From NCBI GenBank assembly GCA_039033855.1, contig JBCCBV010000027.1:1-30678 (forward strand): a stretch of DNA of 30,678 nt, written 5' to 3'. The notes under the pieces were generated by a model, which saw only the letters and a program-made list of their open reading frames with translations, did no database searches and was not told the DNA's origin. The position numbers and the translations under genes were made by a program. Below, in pieces: positions 1-6,857 of the stretch (the first letter of the stretch is position 1; each line of letters opens with the position of its first letter). The DNA comes from JBCCBV01 sp039033855. Lineage in GTDB: Bacteria; Planctomycetota; Phycisphaerae; Phycisphaerales; Phycisphaeraceae.

Positions 1-81
1 CCCCCCACCCCCGCCCACCCCCCGCCCCGGCCCGCCCCCCCCCGCCGGGCGGGGGGGGCGGTTTGCACAACCGGGCCCCCC

Positions 82-132
82 GGGGGGGGGGGGGGCGGGA
101 GGGCCGGGGCTTCCGGGGCTTCCGGGGATTCC
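82..132. repeat. G14 homopolymer and 9-bp tandem repeats
   Basis: Fourteen consecutive G residues (82-95) are followed by more G-rich sequence and three tandem 9-bp units at 106-132. The tract has several G-runs and could form a G-quadruplex. It is also a typical place for sequencing or assembly error. Confidence 0.6.
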
Positions 133-356
133 GGGGGCGGGGGTTCCATGTGGAACGTCTCGATCGCGACAGGTTTGGTGGAGTTCATGGGCATCACGCT
201 CTGCAAGACGCGGCGGGCACGCTCCACGCTACACCAAGCCGCAGGCGACAGCGGACGTTCTGACGCCCGTGCGCATTACGCCGGTTGGGCAAGATTGCGC
301 GCACAAAAAGCGTCGCAGGAAACGGCCCGGTTACCGGACTCGGCCGGTCTCGCCTC

Positions 357-362
357 TACGAT
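357..362 (+). promoter_or_regulatory. -10-like TACGAT before hpnC
   Basis: TACGAT ends 7 nt before the TTG at 370. That is the spacing expected if transcription starts on the start codon. No clear -35 or Shine-Dalgarno sequence is seen. The same TANNNT arrangement precedes six other genes in the window. A TTG start is a weak partner for a leaderless message, which lowers confidence. Confidence 0.4.
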
Positions 363-369
363 CCCCGCG

Positions 370-1329
370 TTGAACGACACCCTGACCCAACCCGCCCCGG
401 CCCCGCACGAAGGCCTCGACCCCGCTGCCCAGGCCCCCGGCGATTCGCTCGACCAGGCCCGCGCCTACGTCGCCCGGTACACCGCCAGCCGGCGGGAGAA
501 CTTCACCGTCATGAGCCGGCTGATGCCCGCGTCGGTCCGCCCGGCCTTCGCCGCCGTGTACGCCTTCTGCCGATACGCCGACGACCTGTCCGACGACCCC
601 GACCGCACGCCCGCCGAGCGCACCGCGGCCTTGGACCAGTGGGGAGGCGAACTCGAAGCCGCCTTCGCCGGCCGGCCGGGCCACCCGATCTTCGTCGCGC
701 TCGCGCCCGAAATCGAAACCTACCGCCTGCCCGCCCAGCCGTTCCGCGACCTGCTCGACGCCTTCCAGCAGGACCAGCGCGCCGCCCGCTACGCCGACCG
801 CACCGCGCTGCTGGACTACTGCCGACGCTCCGCCAACCCCGTCGGCCGGATCGTCCTGCGCCTGTTCGGCGTCGACGACCCCGAGGCCGACCGCCTGGCC
901 GACACCACCTGCACCGGCCTCCAACTCGTCAACTTCTGGCAGGACGTCCGGCGCGACGCACTCGAGCGCCGCCGTTGCTACCTGCCCCTCGACGTGGCCG
1001 CGCGGCACGGCCTCGACCTCGACGCGCTGGTCGACGCGCTGCGGCAGGGCGCCGACCCGTCGTCGTTTGAAGAACCTTTCGCCCAGACCCTCGATGAACT
1101 CGTGGGGTGGACGGCCACGTACTTCCGCGCCGGCCGTGGACTCTGGCCCCGGTTCACCGGGCGTCGCGGCTACACGCTCCGGCTGTTCACGCTCGGCGGC
1201 GAGGCCATCCTCCGCAAGGTCGCCCGCGCCGGCCCCGGCGTGTTGCACACGCGCCCCGCGCTCGGCGCCGCGTCGCGCGCACGCTCGGCGGTCCAGGCCC
1301 TGCCCGGGTTATGGTCGCTCACGGAATGA
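370..1329 (+). CDS. hpnC: Squalene synthase HpnC (hydroxysqualene synthase)
   Basis: HpnC is a trans-isoprenyl diphosphate synthase-fold enzyme. In the HpnCDE route it converts presqualene diphosphate to hydroxysqualene. Both Asp-rich Mg-diphosphate motifs are visible: YADDLSDD early in the protein and NFWQDVRRD in the second half, followed by YLP. The NFWQDV form is typical of HpnC, whereas the next gene has the HpnD form NILRDV. I chose the TTG at 370 (319 aa) because G/C-ending codon bias begins there and the size fits the family. An in-frame ATG at 148 would add 74 non-conserved residues. The stop overlaps the hpnD start as ATGA, implying translational coupling. The start is the uncertain part; the family call is firm. 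Confidence 0.85.
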   Translation: MNDTLTQPAPAPHEGLDPAAQAPGDSLDQARAYVARYTASRRENFTVMSRLMPASVRPAFAAVYAFCRYADDLSDDPDRTPAERTAALDQWGGELEAAFAGRPGHPIFVALAPEIETYRLPAQPFRDLLDAFQQDQRAARYADRTALLDYCRRSANPVGRIVLRLFGVDDPEADRLADTTCTGLQLVNFWQDVRRDALERRRCYLPLDVAARHGLDLDALVDALRQGADPSSFEEPFAQTLDELVGWTATYFRAGRGLWPRFTGRRGYTLRLFTLGGEAILRKVARAGPGVLHTRPALGAASRARSAVQALPGLWSLTE

Positions 1330-2312
1330 CCTCCGACTTTTCCGACCCCGTCGCCCCTGTGAACCCCATCGACTCCGACGCGCCCGACGCGCCCGACGCC
1401 GTCGCCTGGTGTCGTGCTTTTACCCGCAAACGCGCCCGCAACTTTTACTACGGCCTGCGCCTGACGCCCGAGCCTAAACGCTCGGCCCTCTACGCTATCT
1501 ACGCCTTCATGGCCAAGTGCGACGACCTGGCCGACGGCGAAGCGGCCCTGCAAAAACCCGTGCCCGAGCGCGCCGCCGACCTCGACGCCTTCCAAACTCG
1601 CTTCGAAGCCTGGGCCGGCCACGTCGACGCAGACGCCGACCCCGCCGCAACCACCGGCCCACCATTTCCAGACGAACCCTTCTGGCCCGCGCTCCGCTGG
1701 GCCTGGAGGACCTACCAACTCGACCCGGCCATCGCCCGCGACATGCTCGACGGCCAACGCCAGGACCTCCACGCGCCACGTTTTGCGACGTTCTCGGATC
1801 TGCAAGCCTATTGCGAGCGCGTGGCGTCTACCGTCGGCCGGGCCTGCATCGCGGTTTGGGGCCACACGCCGGGCGAAGACGCCGAGCGGTTGGCCGTGCG
1901 GCGCGGCCTGGCGTTCCAGCTCACCAACATCCTCCGCGACGTGCGCGACGACGCCCGGGCCGGCCGGTGCTACCTGCCGTCGGACGAGCTCGCCCGCTTC
2001 GGCGTCACGCCTGAGCAACTGCGTGACGGCGCCGGCTCTCCTGGTTTCCTCGACCTGATGCGGTTCCAGATCGACCGCGCCCGCGCGCACTACACCGCCT
2101 CCGACGGGCTCGACGCGCAGATCGACGCCGACTGCCGGGCCGCCAGCGCCGCGCTCGCACGGCTGTACCGGAGCCTGCTCGAGCGCATCGCTCGCGACCC
2201 TGCGGCCGTGTTGCGCAAACGGGTCCGCCTGGGCTGGGTGTCCAAGCTGGCCATCGCCGGCAGCGCGGCCCGTCGGGCGCGACGCGCCCGCGCGGTATCC
2301 TCTGGCCCATGA
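1326..2312 (+). CDS. hpnD: Presqualene diphosphate synthase HpnD
   Basis: HpnD condenses two farnesyl diphosphates to presqualene diphosphate, the first step of the HpnCDE squalene route. The 328-aa protein has the two DxxxD motifs of the family, CDDLAD near residue 60 and NILRDVRDD in the middle, followed by CYLP. The NILRDV signature separates it from HpnC. The ATG at 1326 overlaps the hpnC TGA (ATGA). An in-frame ATG at 1311 is also possible and would add five residues. Its own stop overlaps the hpnE ATG in the same way, so all three genes are probably translated from one message. The C-terminus is Arg/Ala-rich and unremarkable. Confidence 0.9.
   Translation: MTSDFSDPVAPVNPIDSDAPDAPDAVAWCRAFTRKRARNFYYGLRLTPEPKRSALYAIYAFMAKCDDLADGEAALQKPVPERAADLDAFQTRFEAWAGHVDADADPAATTGPPFPDEPFWPALRWAWRTYQLDPAIARDMLDGQRQDLHAPRFATFSDLQAYCERVASTVGRACIAVWGHTPGEDAERLAVRRGLAFQLTNILRDVRDDARAGRCYLPSDELARFGVTPEQLRDGAGSPGFLDLMRFQIDRARAHYTASDGLDAQIDADCRAASAALARLYRSLLERIARDPAAVLRKRVRLGWVSKLAIAGSAARRARRARAVSSGP
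2296..2301 (+). promoter_or_regulatory. -10-like TATCCT before hpnE
   Basis: TATCCT ends 7 nt before the hpnE ATG at 2309, inside the end of hpnD. It may be an internal leaderless promoter or a chance match, because hpnE is already coupled to hpnD by an ATGA overlap. Confidence 0.3.
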
Positions 2313-3763
2313 GCGACGACCCCGCCACCGATCGACCCGCTTCCGAATCGCCGCGCACCGCGGTCGTGGTCGGCGGGGGGGTGGCCGGGCTTGCCGCGGC
2401 CGTCCGCCTGGCTCAGCGGGGCGTGGCGGTCACGCTGGTCGAGTCGCGCAAACGCCTGGGCGGCCGGGCCGGGTCGCTGCACGACCCCGAGCTCGACGCC
2501 TGGGTCGACAACTGCCAGCACGTGCTCCTGCGCGGCTGCACCCACCTGATCGACTTCTACAAACGCCTGCAGGTCTACAAGCAGGTCCGCTGGTATTCCA
2601 AGCTCTACTTCGAGTCGCCCAAGTCGCCCACCGGCCTGGACGTGCTGGCCGCCGACGACCTGCCGGCGCCGATGCACCTGTTCCGCTCGATGCTCGCGAT
2701 CACGCGCCTGAGCCCCGGCGAAAAGTGGGCCGTCATGCGCGGGCTGCTTTCGGTGATGCAGGTCAGCCGTCGCGGGCGCGCGTTCTTCGCCGACGAGTCC
2801 TTCGGCGACTGGCTGCGGGCCCGGCGACAGCCGCCCGGAGCCGTGGCCCGGTTCTGGGAGCCCGTCGTCGTCAGCGCTTGCAACGCCACGCCCGATCAGG
2901 TCGCGGCGCACTACGCCCTCCAGGTTTTTCAAGAAGGTTTTCTCTACACCGGCGTCGCCTACGAGATGGGCCTGTCCGAGATCCCCCTGGCCGACCTGTA
3001 CCAGCCGGCGCAAGCGATCCTCGAAAAGGCCGGCGGCAAAGTCCTGACCGAAACGACCGCCCGGGCCATCCGCATCGACCAGGGCCGTGTGGCCGGCGTC
3101 GACCTGTCCGGCGGGCAAACGGTCACCGCGGATGTTTACATCTCGGCCCTCCCCGCCGACCGCCTGGCGGACGCGCTGGGTGAAGACGCCCGCGCCGCCG
3201 ACCCCCGCCTGAGCAAGCTCGACGCGTTCAACTTCAACGCCATCGTCGGCGCCCATCTGATCACCCAGACCGCCGACGGCAAGCCGGTCCTCGACACCCC
3301 CCACCTGGTGATGCTCGACGGCCCGTTCCAGTGGCTGTTCGACAAGGGCGACGCGCCCGGCGGCAAGCCCGGCAAGCACCTGCACGCGGTGGCCTCGGCC
3401 GCCGACGACCTGGCCACGACCCCGGCCGGAGAGATCGCGCAGATGGCCTGGGACGCCGTCAAGCGCGCCTGCCCCCGGGCCCGCACCGCCGAGCTGCTGC
3501 ACCACCGCGTCATCGTCGAACGCAAGGCGACCTTCCGGCCCGAGCCCGGCGTCGACCGCCTGCGCCCGCCCGCCGCCGGCGCGATCGACAACCTCCTGCT
3601 CGCCGGCGACTGGACCGCCACCGGCTGGCCGGCCACGATGGAAGGCGCTTGTCGGAGCGGGAACTTCGCCGCCGCCGCCGCGCTCGAGGCGCTCGGGCAA
3701 ACCACTCCCGAGGCCGTGGCCGACCTCGAGCCCGGCTCGTTTTATCACCTGGTTTCGGCGTAA
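2309..3763 (+). CDS. hpnE: Hydroxysqualene dehydroxylase HpnE (FAD amine-oxidase family)
   Basis: HpnE is a flavoprotein that reduces hydroxysqualene to squalene, the last step of the route. The N-terminus has the FAD Rossmann motif VVGGGVAGLAAAVRLA followed by the GGRAGS segment of the amine oxidase/phytoene desaturase superfamily. A C-terminal segment (LLAGDWTATGWPATMEGA) matches the family's second FAD-contact region. The length, 484 aa, is near the family norm. It overlaps hpnD by 4 bp and is the last gene of the operon. The stop codon lies in the left arm of a 9-bp inverted repeat that probably ends transcription. The product squalene could feed hopanoids, sterols or C30 carotenoids; no cyclase or desaturase gene is in the window to decide. 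Confidence 0.9.
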   Translation: MSDDPATDRPASESPRTAVVVGGGVAGLAAAVRLAQRGVAVTLVESRKRLGGRAGSLHDPELDAWVDNCQHVLLRGCTHLIDFYKRLQVYKQVRWYSKLYFESPKSPTGLDVLAADDLPAPMHLFRSMLAITRLSPGEKWAVMRGLLSVMQVSRRGRAFFADESFGDWLRARRQPPGAVARFWEPVVVSACNATPDQVAAHYALQVFQEGFLYTGVAYEMGLSEIPLADLYQPAQAILEKAGGKVLTETTARAIRIDQGRVAGVDLSGGQTVTADVYISALPADRLADALGEDARAADPRLSKLDAFNFNAIVGAHLITQTADGKPVLDTPHLVMLDGPFQWLFDKGDAPGGKPGKHLHAVASAADDLATTPAGEIAQMAWDAVKRACPRARTAELLHHRVIVERKATFRPEPGVDRLRPPAAGAIDNLLLAGDWTATGWPATMEGACRSGNFAAAAALEALGQTTPEAVADLEPGSFYHLVSA

Positions 3764-3783
3764 CGCGGCTATCGGCGTTACGC
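3758..3783. terminator. Perfect 9-bp hairpin between convergent genes
   Basis: GCGTAACGC (3758-3766) and GCGTTACGC (3775-3783) are exact inverted repeats around an 8-nt loop, and the left arm contains the hpnE stop. The position between convergent hpnE and the aminotransferase suits a bidirectional terminator. No T-run follows on either strand, so it is not a textbook intrinsic terminator. Confidence 0.5.
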
Positions 3784-3808
3784 AGCGCGGCCCGCGTCTT
3801 CGATCCGA

Positions 3809-4984
3809 TCACCCGGCCGCGGCCGACACCGACGCGTCGAACGCCGCCACCGCCGATTTGGCGTCCGCCCCGGCATAGCCCGCGTCGGCCATGCACGTGG
3901 CGATGGCTTCGAGCCCGGCCCGGGTCATCGCTTCATCGACATAGCCCATGTGCGAAACCCGGAAGACCTTGCCCTTCCACTTGGCGCCCCGGCCGTCTTG
4001 CCCGCCGGCCAGGTGGACATCGAACCGGTCGCGCACCTGCGCCCGCAGGCCGTCGTCCACGCCGTCGGGGTAGTACGCGCCGGTCACGCTGGGCGAAGGC
4101 GATGCGCTCGCGAGCTTCAGACCCATCGCCTCGAACGCCGCCACCGTGCCCGCTTGCAAACGCGCGGTCCGCTGATGCACAGCCGTCATGCCCTGCTCCA
4201 GCATCATCGCGCACGCCACCCGCTGGGCACGCAGCAGCGACACCGGCGGGGTAAACGGCGAGTCGTCCTTCGCCGCGGCCTTCACCCACTTGCGCAGGTT
4301 CATCGCATACCCAGGCGGCGGCGCGTCGATGGCTTCCAGCCGTTGCAGGGCGCGCGGGCCGAGCCCCAAGTACCCCAGGCCCGGCGGCAACATCATCGCC
4401 TTCTGCGAACCGGTCACCAGGCAGTCGATGCCCCAGTCGTCCATCGGGCACGCAAACGCCCCGACCGACGTGATGCCGTCCACCAGCAGCAACGCGCTCG
4501 GGTGGTTGCGGGTGATCGCCGCGATGGCCTGCACGTCGCTCGCGGTGGCGGTCGACGTTTCGCTGTGGACCACGGCGACGCACGAAACCGATTCGCCGTG
4601 CTCTTGCAGCGCCCGGTCGATCGCATCCACCGGCGCCGGCTGGCCCCAGGGGTGGTCGATCTTCACAACCTTCAGGTTCAGGAACGCGGCGTAAGCGTCG
4701 TAGATGTCTTGCCAGCGCTCGCCGAACTTGCCGCCGGCCACCGCGATGACCGTCGATCCCGGTTTCGCGAGACAAAGCTGGCTCGACTCGAACGCCGTGG
4801 TCCCCGACCCGGCCATCGAGATCACCGTGCCCGACGTGCCGAGCACCTGGCGGAGCTGGCCCGCGAGCTCGGCGATGACCGCGCGGAACGCGGCCGTGCG
4901 GTGGTGGATGATGGGTTCGGCCAGGGCCTCGAGGACCTGAGGCGGCACGGCCGTAGGGCCTGGCGTCAGAAGGATCGGGGGCAT
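3809..4984 (-). CDS. PLP-dependent alanine/serine-glyoxylate-type aminotransferase
   Basis: This is a class V aminotransferase-fold enzyme that transfers an amino group between alanine or serine and glyoxylate or pyruvate using pyridoxal phosphate. The start LLTPGPTAVPP is the hallmark N-terminus. SETSTATASDV and the Asp of LLLVDGITSVGA fit cofactor contacts, and SQKAMMLPPGLGYLGL carries the expected Schiff-base lysine. I chose ATG 4984 (391 aa) because LLTPGP normally lies within the first ten residues. A GTG at 5035 would add 17 unconserved residues. Exact substrate (alanine, serine or phosphoserine-like) cannot be read from sequence. It lies downstream of the PEP-CTERM gene on the same strand with 146 bp between, so co-transcription is possible but not shown. 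Confidence 0.85.
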   Translation of the reverse strand: MPPILLTPGPTAVPPQVLEALAEPIIHHRTAAFRAVIAELAGQLRQVLGTSGTVISMAGSGTTAFESSQLCLAKPGSTVIAVAGGKFGERWQDIYDAYAAFLNLKVVKIDHPWGQPAPVDAIDRALQEHGESVSCVAVVHSETSTATASDVQAIAAITRNHPSALLLVDGITSVGAFACPMDDWGIDCLVTGSQKAMMLPPGLGYLGLGPRALQRLEAIDAPPPGYAMNLRKWVKAAAKDDSPFTPPVSLLRAQRVACAMMLEQGMTAVHQRTARLQAGTVAAFEAMGLKLASASPSPSVTGAYYPDGVDDGLRAQVRDRFDVHLAGGQDGRGAKWKGKVFRVSHMGYVDEAMTRAGLEAIATCMADAGYAGADAKSAVAAFDASVSAAAG

Positions 4985-5130
4985 CGCGGGGTCGCCAGCA
5001 AGGGGCAGGGGCGCACCCGCCTTCGATCGACGCACGACCGAGCCCGGCGGGACGCGAGCGCGGGACGCTATCGCCCGGGCCGGGGCCGGTCAATGCGCGA
5101 ATGGAGCGGTGTACGCGATTCGGGCCGGGG

Positions 5131-5985
5131 TCAGCCGCGCCGCCGGCGGGCCATCAGCATCGCTCCGCCGAGCGCCGCCACGGCCAGGCTGGCCGGTTCG
5201 GGGATCGGCTGACCCTCATCGAACCGCAGGTTGTCCAGGCCGCCGGACGGGCTGTTGCCGATGAACAGCACTTCGAGCTCGGTCACCGCGTCGAAGGCGA
5301 ACCCGTTCTGCCCCGCCCCGGCGGAGCCAAAGCGCGAGGTCGCAAACAAGCCCGTCTCGCCGACCTGCGGGTCGGTGGTCTCGAAGCTCAGCGTCGAAAA
5401 GCCCACGCCGCCGTCGGTGAAGATGTCGTTGGTCCAGCCGATGGGCACGTCGTAGAAGAACGTCCCGCCGAACGCGTCGGTCAGCGACAACGTGGCGCCG
5501 GCGCCCTCGTCGAGGTCGATCAGGTCGATCGAGTTCAGCGTCACCGGGTCGGTGAAGCTAAAGACAAACGAACCCACGCGCCCGGCCTTGCCCTCGTCGT
5601 TGGCGTCGGTGTACGCCAAAGAGCCGTTGGCCAGCGTGATCGAGTCGTCGAGCTCGGAGTTCTGCAGGATCAGAATGTTGCCCAGCCCCACCAGCAGGTC
5701 CTGGTCTTCGTCGTCGAACGTCATGTCCGAGTCGAAGATGGTGGCGCCCTTGAAAGCCCGCCCGCGGGCGCCCTCGTATCGGGTGCTGATCTGCACGGGC
5801 CCGGTGGAGAACTCGTCAAAACCCGAGTCGAAGAACGGATCGACGACCTGGCCGTTGACCATGGGGTTGCCGAACGCGTCGGTCTCGAAGTCGAGGTTGA
5901 CCGCCGCCGCGGGGCCGGCATAAGCCAGACCCGCCAAGGCCAGGGCGGGGGCCGTCCCCCTGCGAAGCAATTTGGATCGGTGCAT
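5131..5985 (-). CDS. PEP-CTERM sorting-domain exported protein
   Basis: This is an exported protein of 284 aa. It has an N-terminal signal peptide (MHRSKLLRRG, then a hydrophobic Ala/Leu stretch ending near AAA-VN). The C-terminal tripartite signal is IPEPAS, a hydrophobic helix, and the Arg-rich tail ARRRRG. PEP-CTERM proteins are thought to be cut and anchored or released by an exosortase in bacteria with extracellular polymer. The middle is Asp/Gly/Phe/Thr-rich, with no enzymatic motif that I recognise; it is probably a beta-rich surface domain. ATG 5985 is preferred over an in-frame start at 6087 because a GGAGG-containing purine tract precedes it and the signal peptide begins there. No exosortase gene is in the window, so the partner must lie elsewhere. 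Confidence 0.85.
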   Translation of the reverse strand: MHRSKLLRRGTAPALALAGLAYAGPAAAVNLDFETDAFGNPMVNGQVVDPFFDSGFDEFSTGPVQISTRYEGARGRAFKGATIFDSDMTFDDEDQDLLVGLGNILILQNSELDDSITLANGSLAYTDANDEGKAGRVGSFVFSFTDPVTLNSIDLIDLDEGAGATLSLTDAFGGTFFYDVPIGWTNDIFTDGGVGFSTLSFETTDPQVGETGLFATSRFGSAGAGQNGFAFDAVTELEVLFIGNSPSGGLDNLRFDEGQPIPEPASLAVAALGGAMLMARRRRG

Positions 5986-6066
5986 CAAATCTCTCTCCCT
6001 CCGGGCCCCCTGGACGGGGGCGGGGTTGTGCCCGTGCCGGTTCCATCGACGCGGGTCATGCACCGA

Positions 6067-6072
6067 ATCATA
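6067..6072 (-). promoter_or_regulatory. -10-like TATGAT upstream of the PEP-CTERM gene
   Basis: On the reverse strand TATGAT (5 of 6 to consensus) lies about 80 nt upstream of the ATG at 5985. No good -35 is visible. A CGCTAG/CTAGCG inverted repeat (6090-6107) sits where a -35 would lie and could bind a regulator. Confidence 0.3.
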
Positions 6073-6089
6073 ACGGAACGAAAACATTT

Positions 6090-6107
6090 CGCTAGCGCTT
6101 TCTAGCG
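6090..6107. promoter_or_regulatory. Inverted repeat CGCTAG-n6-CTAGCG
   Basis: An exact 6-bp inverted repeat with a 6-nt spacer lies in an AT-richer intergenic patch, just upstream of the candidate -10 of the PEP-CTERM gene. It may be an operator; there is no independent support. Confidence 0.3.
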
Positions 6108-6216
6108 TGATCCTCGCATTTACTCACACTTTCTTCACCAAGATGGGCGTGCAACACCGCCTCGCCCGATCAGGAAAGCCGGGCAGGAAGCCTCTAAGCC
6201 GTCTATTGGATGCGGT

Positions 6217-6774
6217 TTACCGGCCGTGCGGCGAGGGATTCCCCGCTTCGACCGCCTCGAGCGCCCGATCGACCGTCTCGACCACCCGAAGGTGAGCCAG
6301 GTGGCCCGGAACCGCGAAGCCGTGCTCGACAAAGTGGTCGAACAGGTCCAGCAGCGGCCGGTAAAACCCCCGGTCGTCCAGCAGCACCACGGGCCGCATG
6401 TGGTGGGCCAGCACCCGGCCGACCAGGATCTCCGACAGCTCTTCGAGCGTGCCGAACCCGCCGGGCAAGATCAGAAACGCGTCCGACCGCTGGTCCATCT
6501 CCTGCTTGCGGGTCCGCATGTCGGCCACCACCAGCAGCTCGTCGGCGTCGGTGTAGGCGACCTCGACCGACATCATCGACTCGGGAATGACCCCCACGAT
6601 GCGCCCGCCCCGGTCTTGAGCCCCGCGGGCCACCGCGCCCATCAGCCCCAGCCGGCCCCCGCCCCAAACCAGCTCATGCCCGCGGTCCGCCAACTTCCGG
6701 CCGACGTCCTCGGCGGTGCGCACGTACTCGGGGTCCACCCGGTCCGACGAAGAGCAAAACACGGCGACACGCAT
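6217..6774 (-). CDS. LOG family protein (TIGR00730-type nucleotide phosphoribohydrolase)
   Basis: Members of this family use a Rossmann-like fold. Some cleave N6-modified AMP (cytokinin riboside monophosphate) to the free base and ribose 5-phosphate. The two signature motifs are present: GGGRLGLMG near residue 45 and PGGFGTLEE near residue 105. The protein is 185 aa when started at ATG 6774, giving the usual MRVAVFCSSS opening. A longer frame from 6846 adds 24 atypical residues. TACGAT ends 6 nt before the ATG, suggesting a leaderless message. It is divergent from the ABC exporter, with 83 bp between starts. The real substrate in this organism is unknown; many bacterial LOG proteins are of uncertain role. 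Confidence 0.85.
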   Translation of the reverse strand: MRVAVFCSSSDRVDPEYVRTAEDVGRKLADRGHELVWGGGRLGLMGAVARGAQDRGGRIVGVIPESMMSVEVAYTDADELLVVADMRTRKQEMDQRSDAFLILPGGFGTLEELSEILVGRVLAHHMRPVVLLDDRGFYRPLLDLFDHFVEHGFAVPGHLAHLRVVETVDRALEAVEAGNPSPHGR

Positions 6775-6780
6775 GGGCAG

Positions 6781-6786
6781 ATCGTA
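6781..6786 (-). promoter_or_regulatory. -10-like TACGAT before the LOG gene
   Basis: On the reverse strand TACGAT lies 6 nt before the ATG at 6774, with no Shine-Dalgarno sequence between. This is compatible with a transcript that starts on the A of the start codon. Confidence 0.45.
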
Positions 6787-6857
6787 CCGATCGCACTCGG
6801 TTTGTAGAGTGACCCCGCCCGACGGCCGCCCATCCGCCGGGCCCACCCGAGCCCAAC

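Larger units (their letters stand above)
1..369. other. Gene-free, low-complexity G/C-rich leader
   Basis: I see no convincing gene here. Bases 1-60 are almost pure C/G and can fold on themselves. A run of 14 G occupies 82-95. Three 9-bp units (GGGGCTTCC, GGGGCTTCC, GGGGATTCC) occupy 106-132. A perfect 6+6 inverted repeat (GTTCCA-TG-TGGAAC) lies at 143-156. An open frame in phase with hpnC begins at ATG 148, but codons between 148 and 369 lack the strong G/C third-position bias of hpnC and the translation does not resemble the family, so I treat this stretch as non-coding leader. Confidence 0.55.

Noticed and set aside
143..156. Palindrome GTTCCA-TG-TGGAAC as an operator for hpnC
   Set aside because: It is over 200 bp from the chosen start and no promoter is visible near it; noted only within the leader description.
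2090..3748. Long antisense open frame opposite hpnE
   Set aside because: It mirrors the G/C-ending codons of hpnE and has no family resemblance; such shadows are common in DNA this GC-rich.
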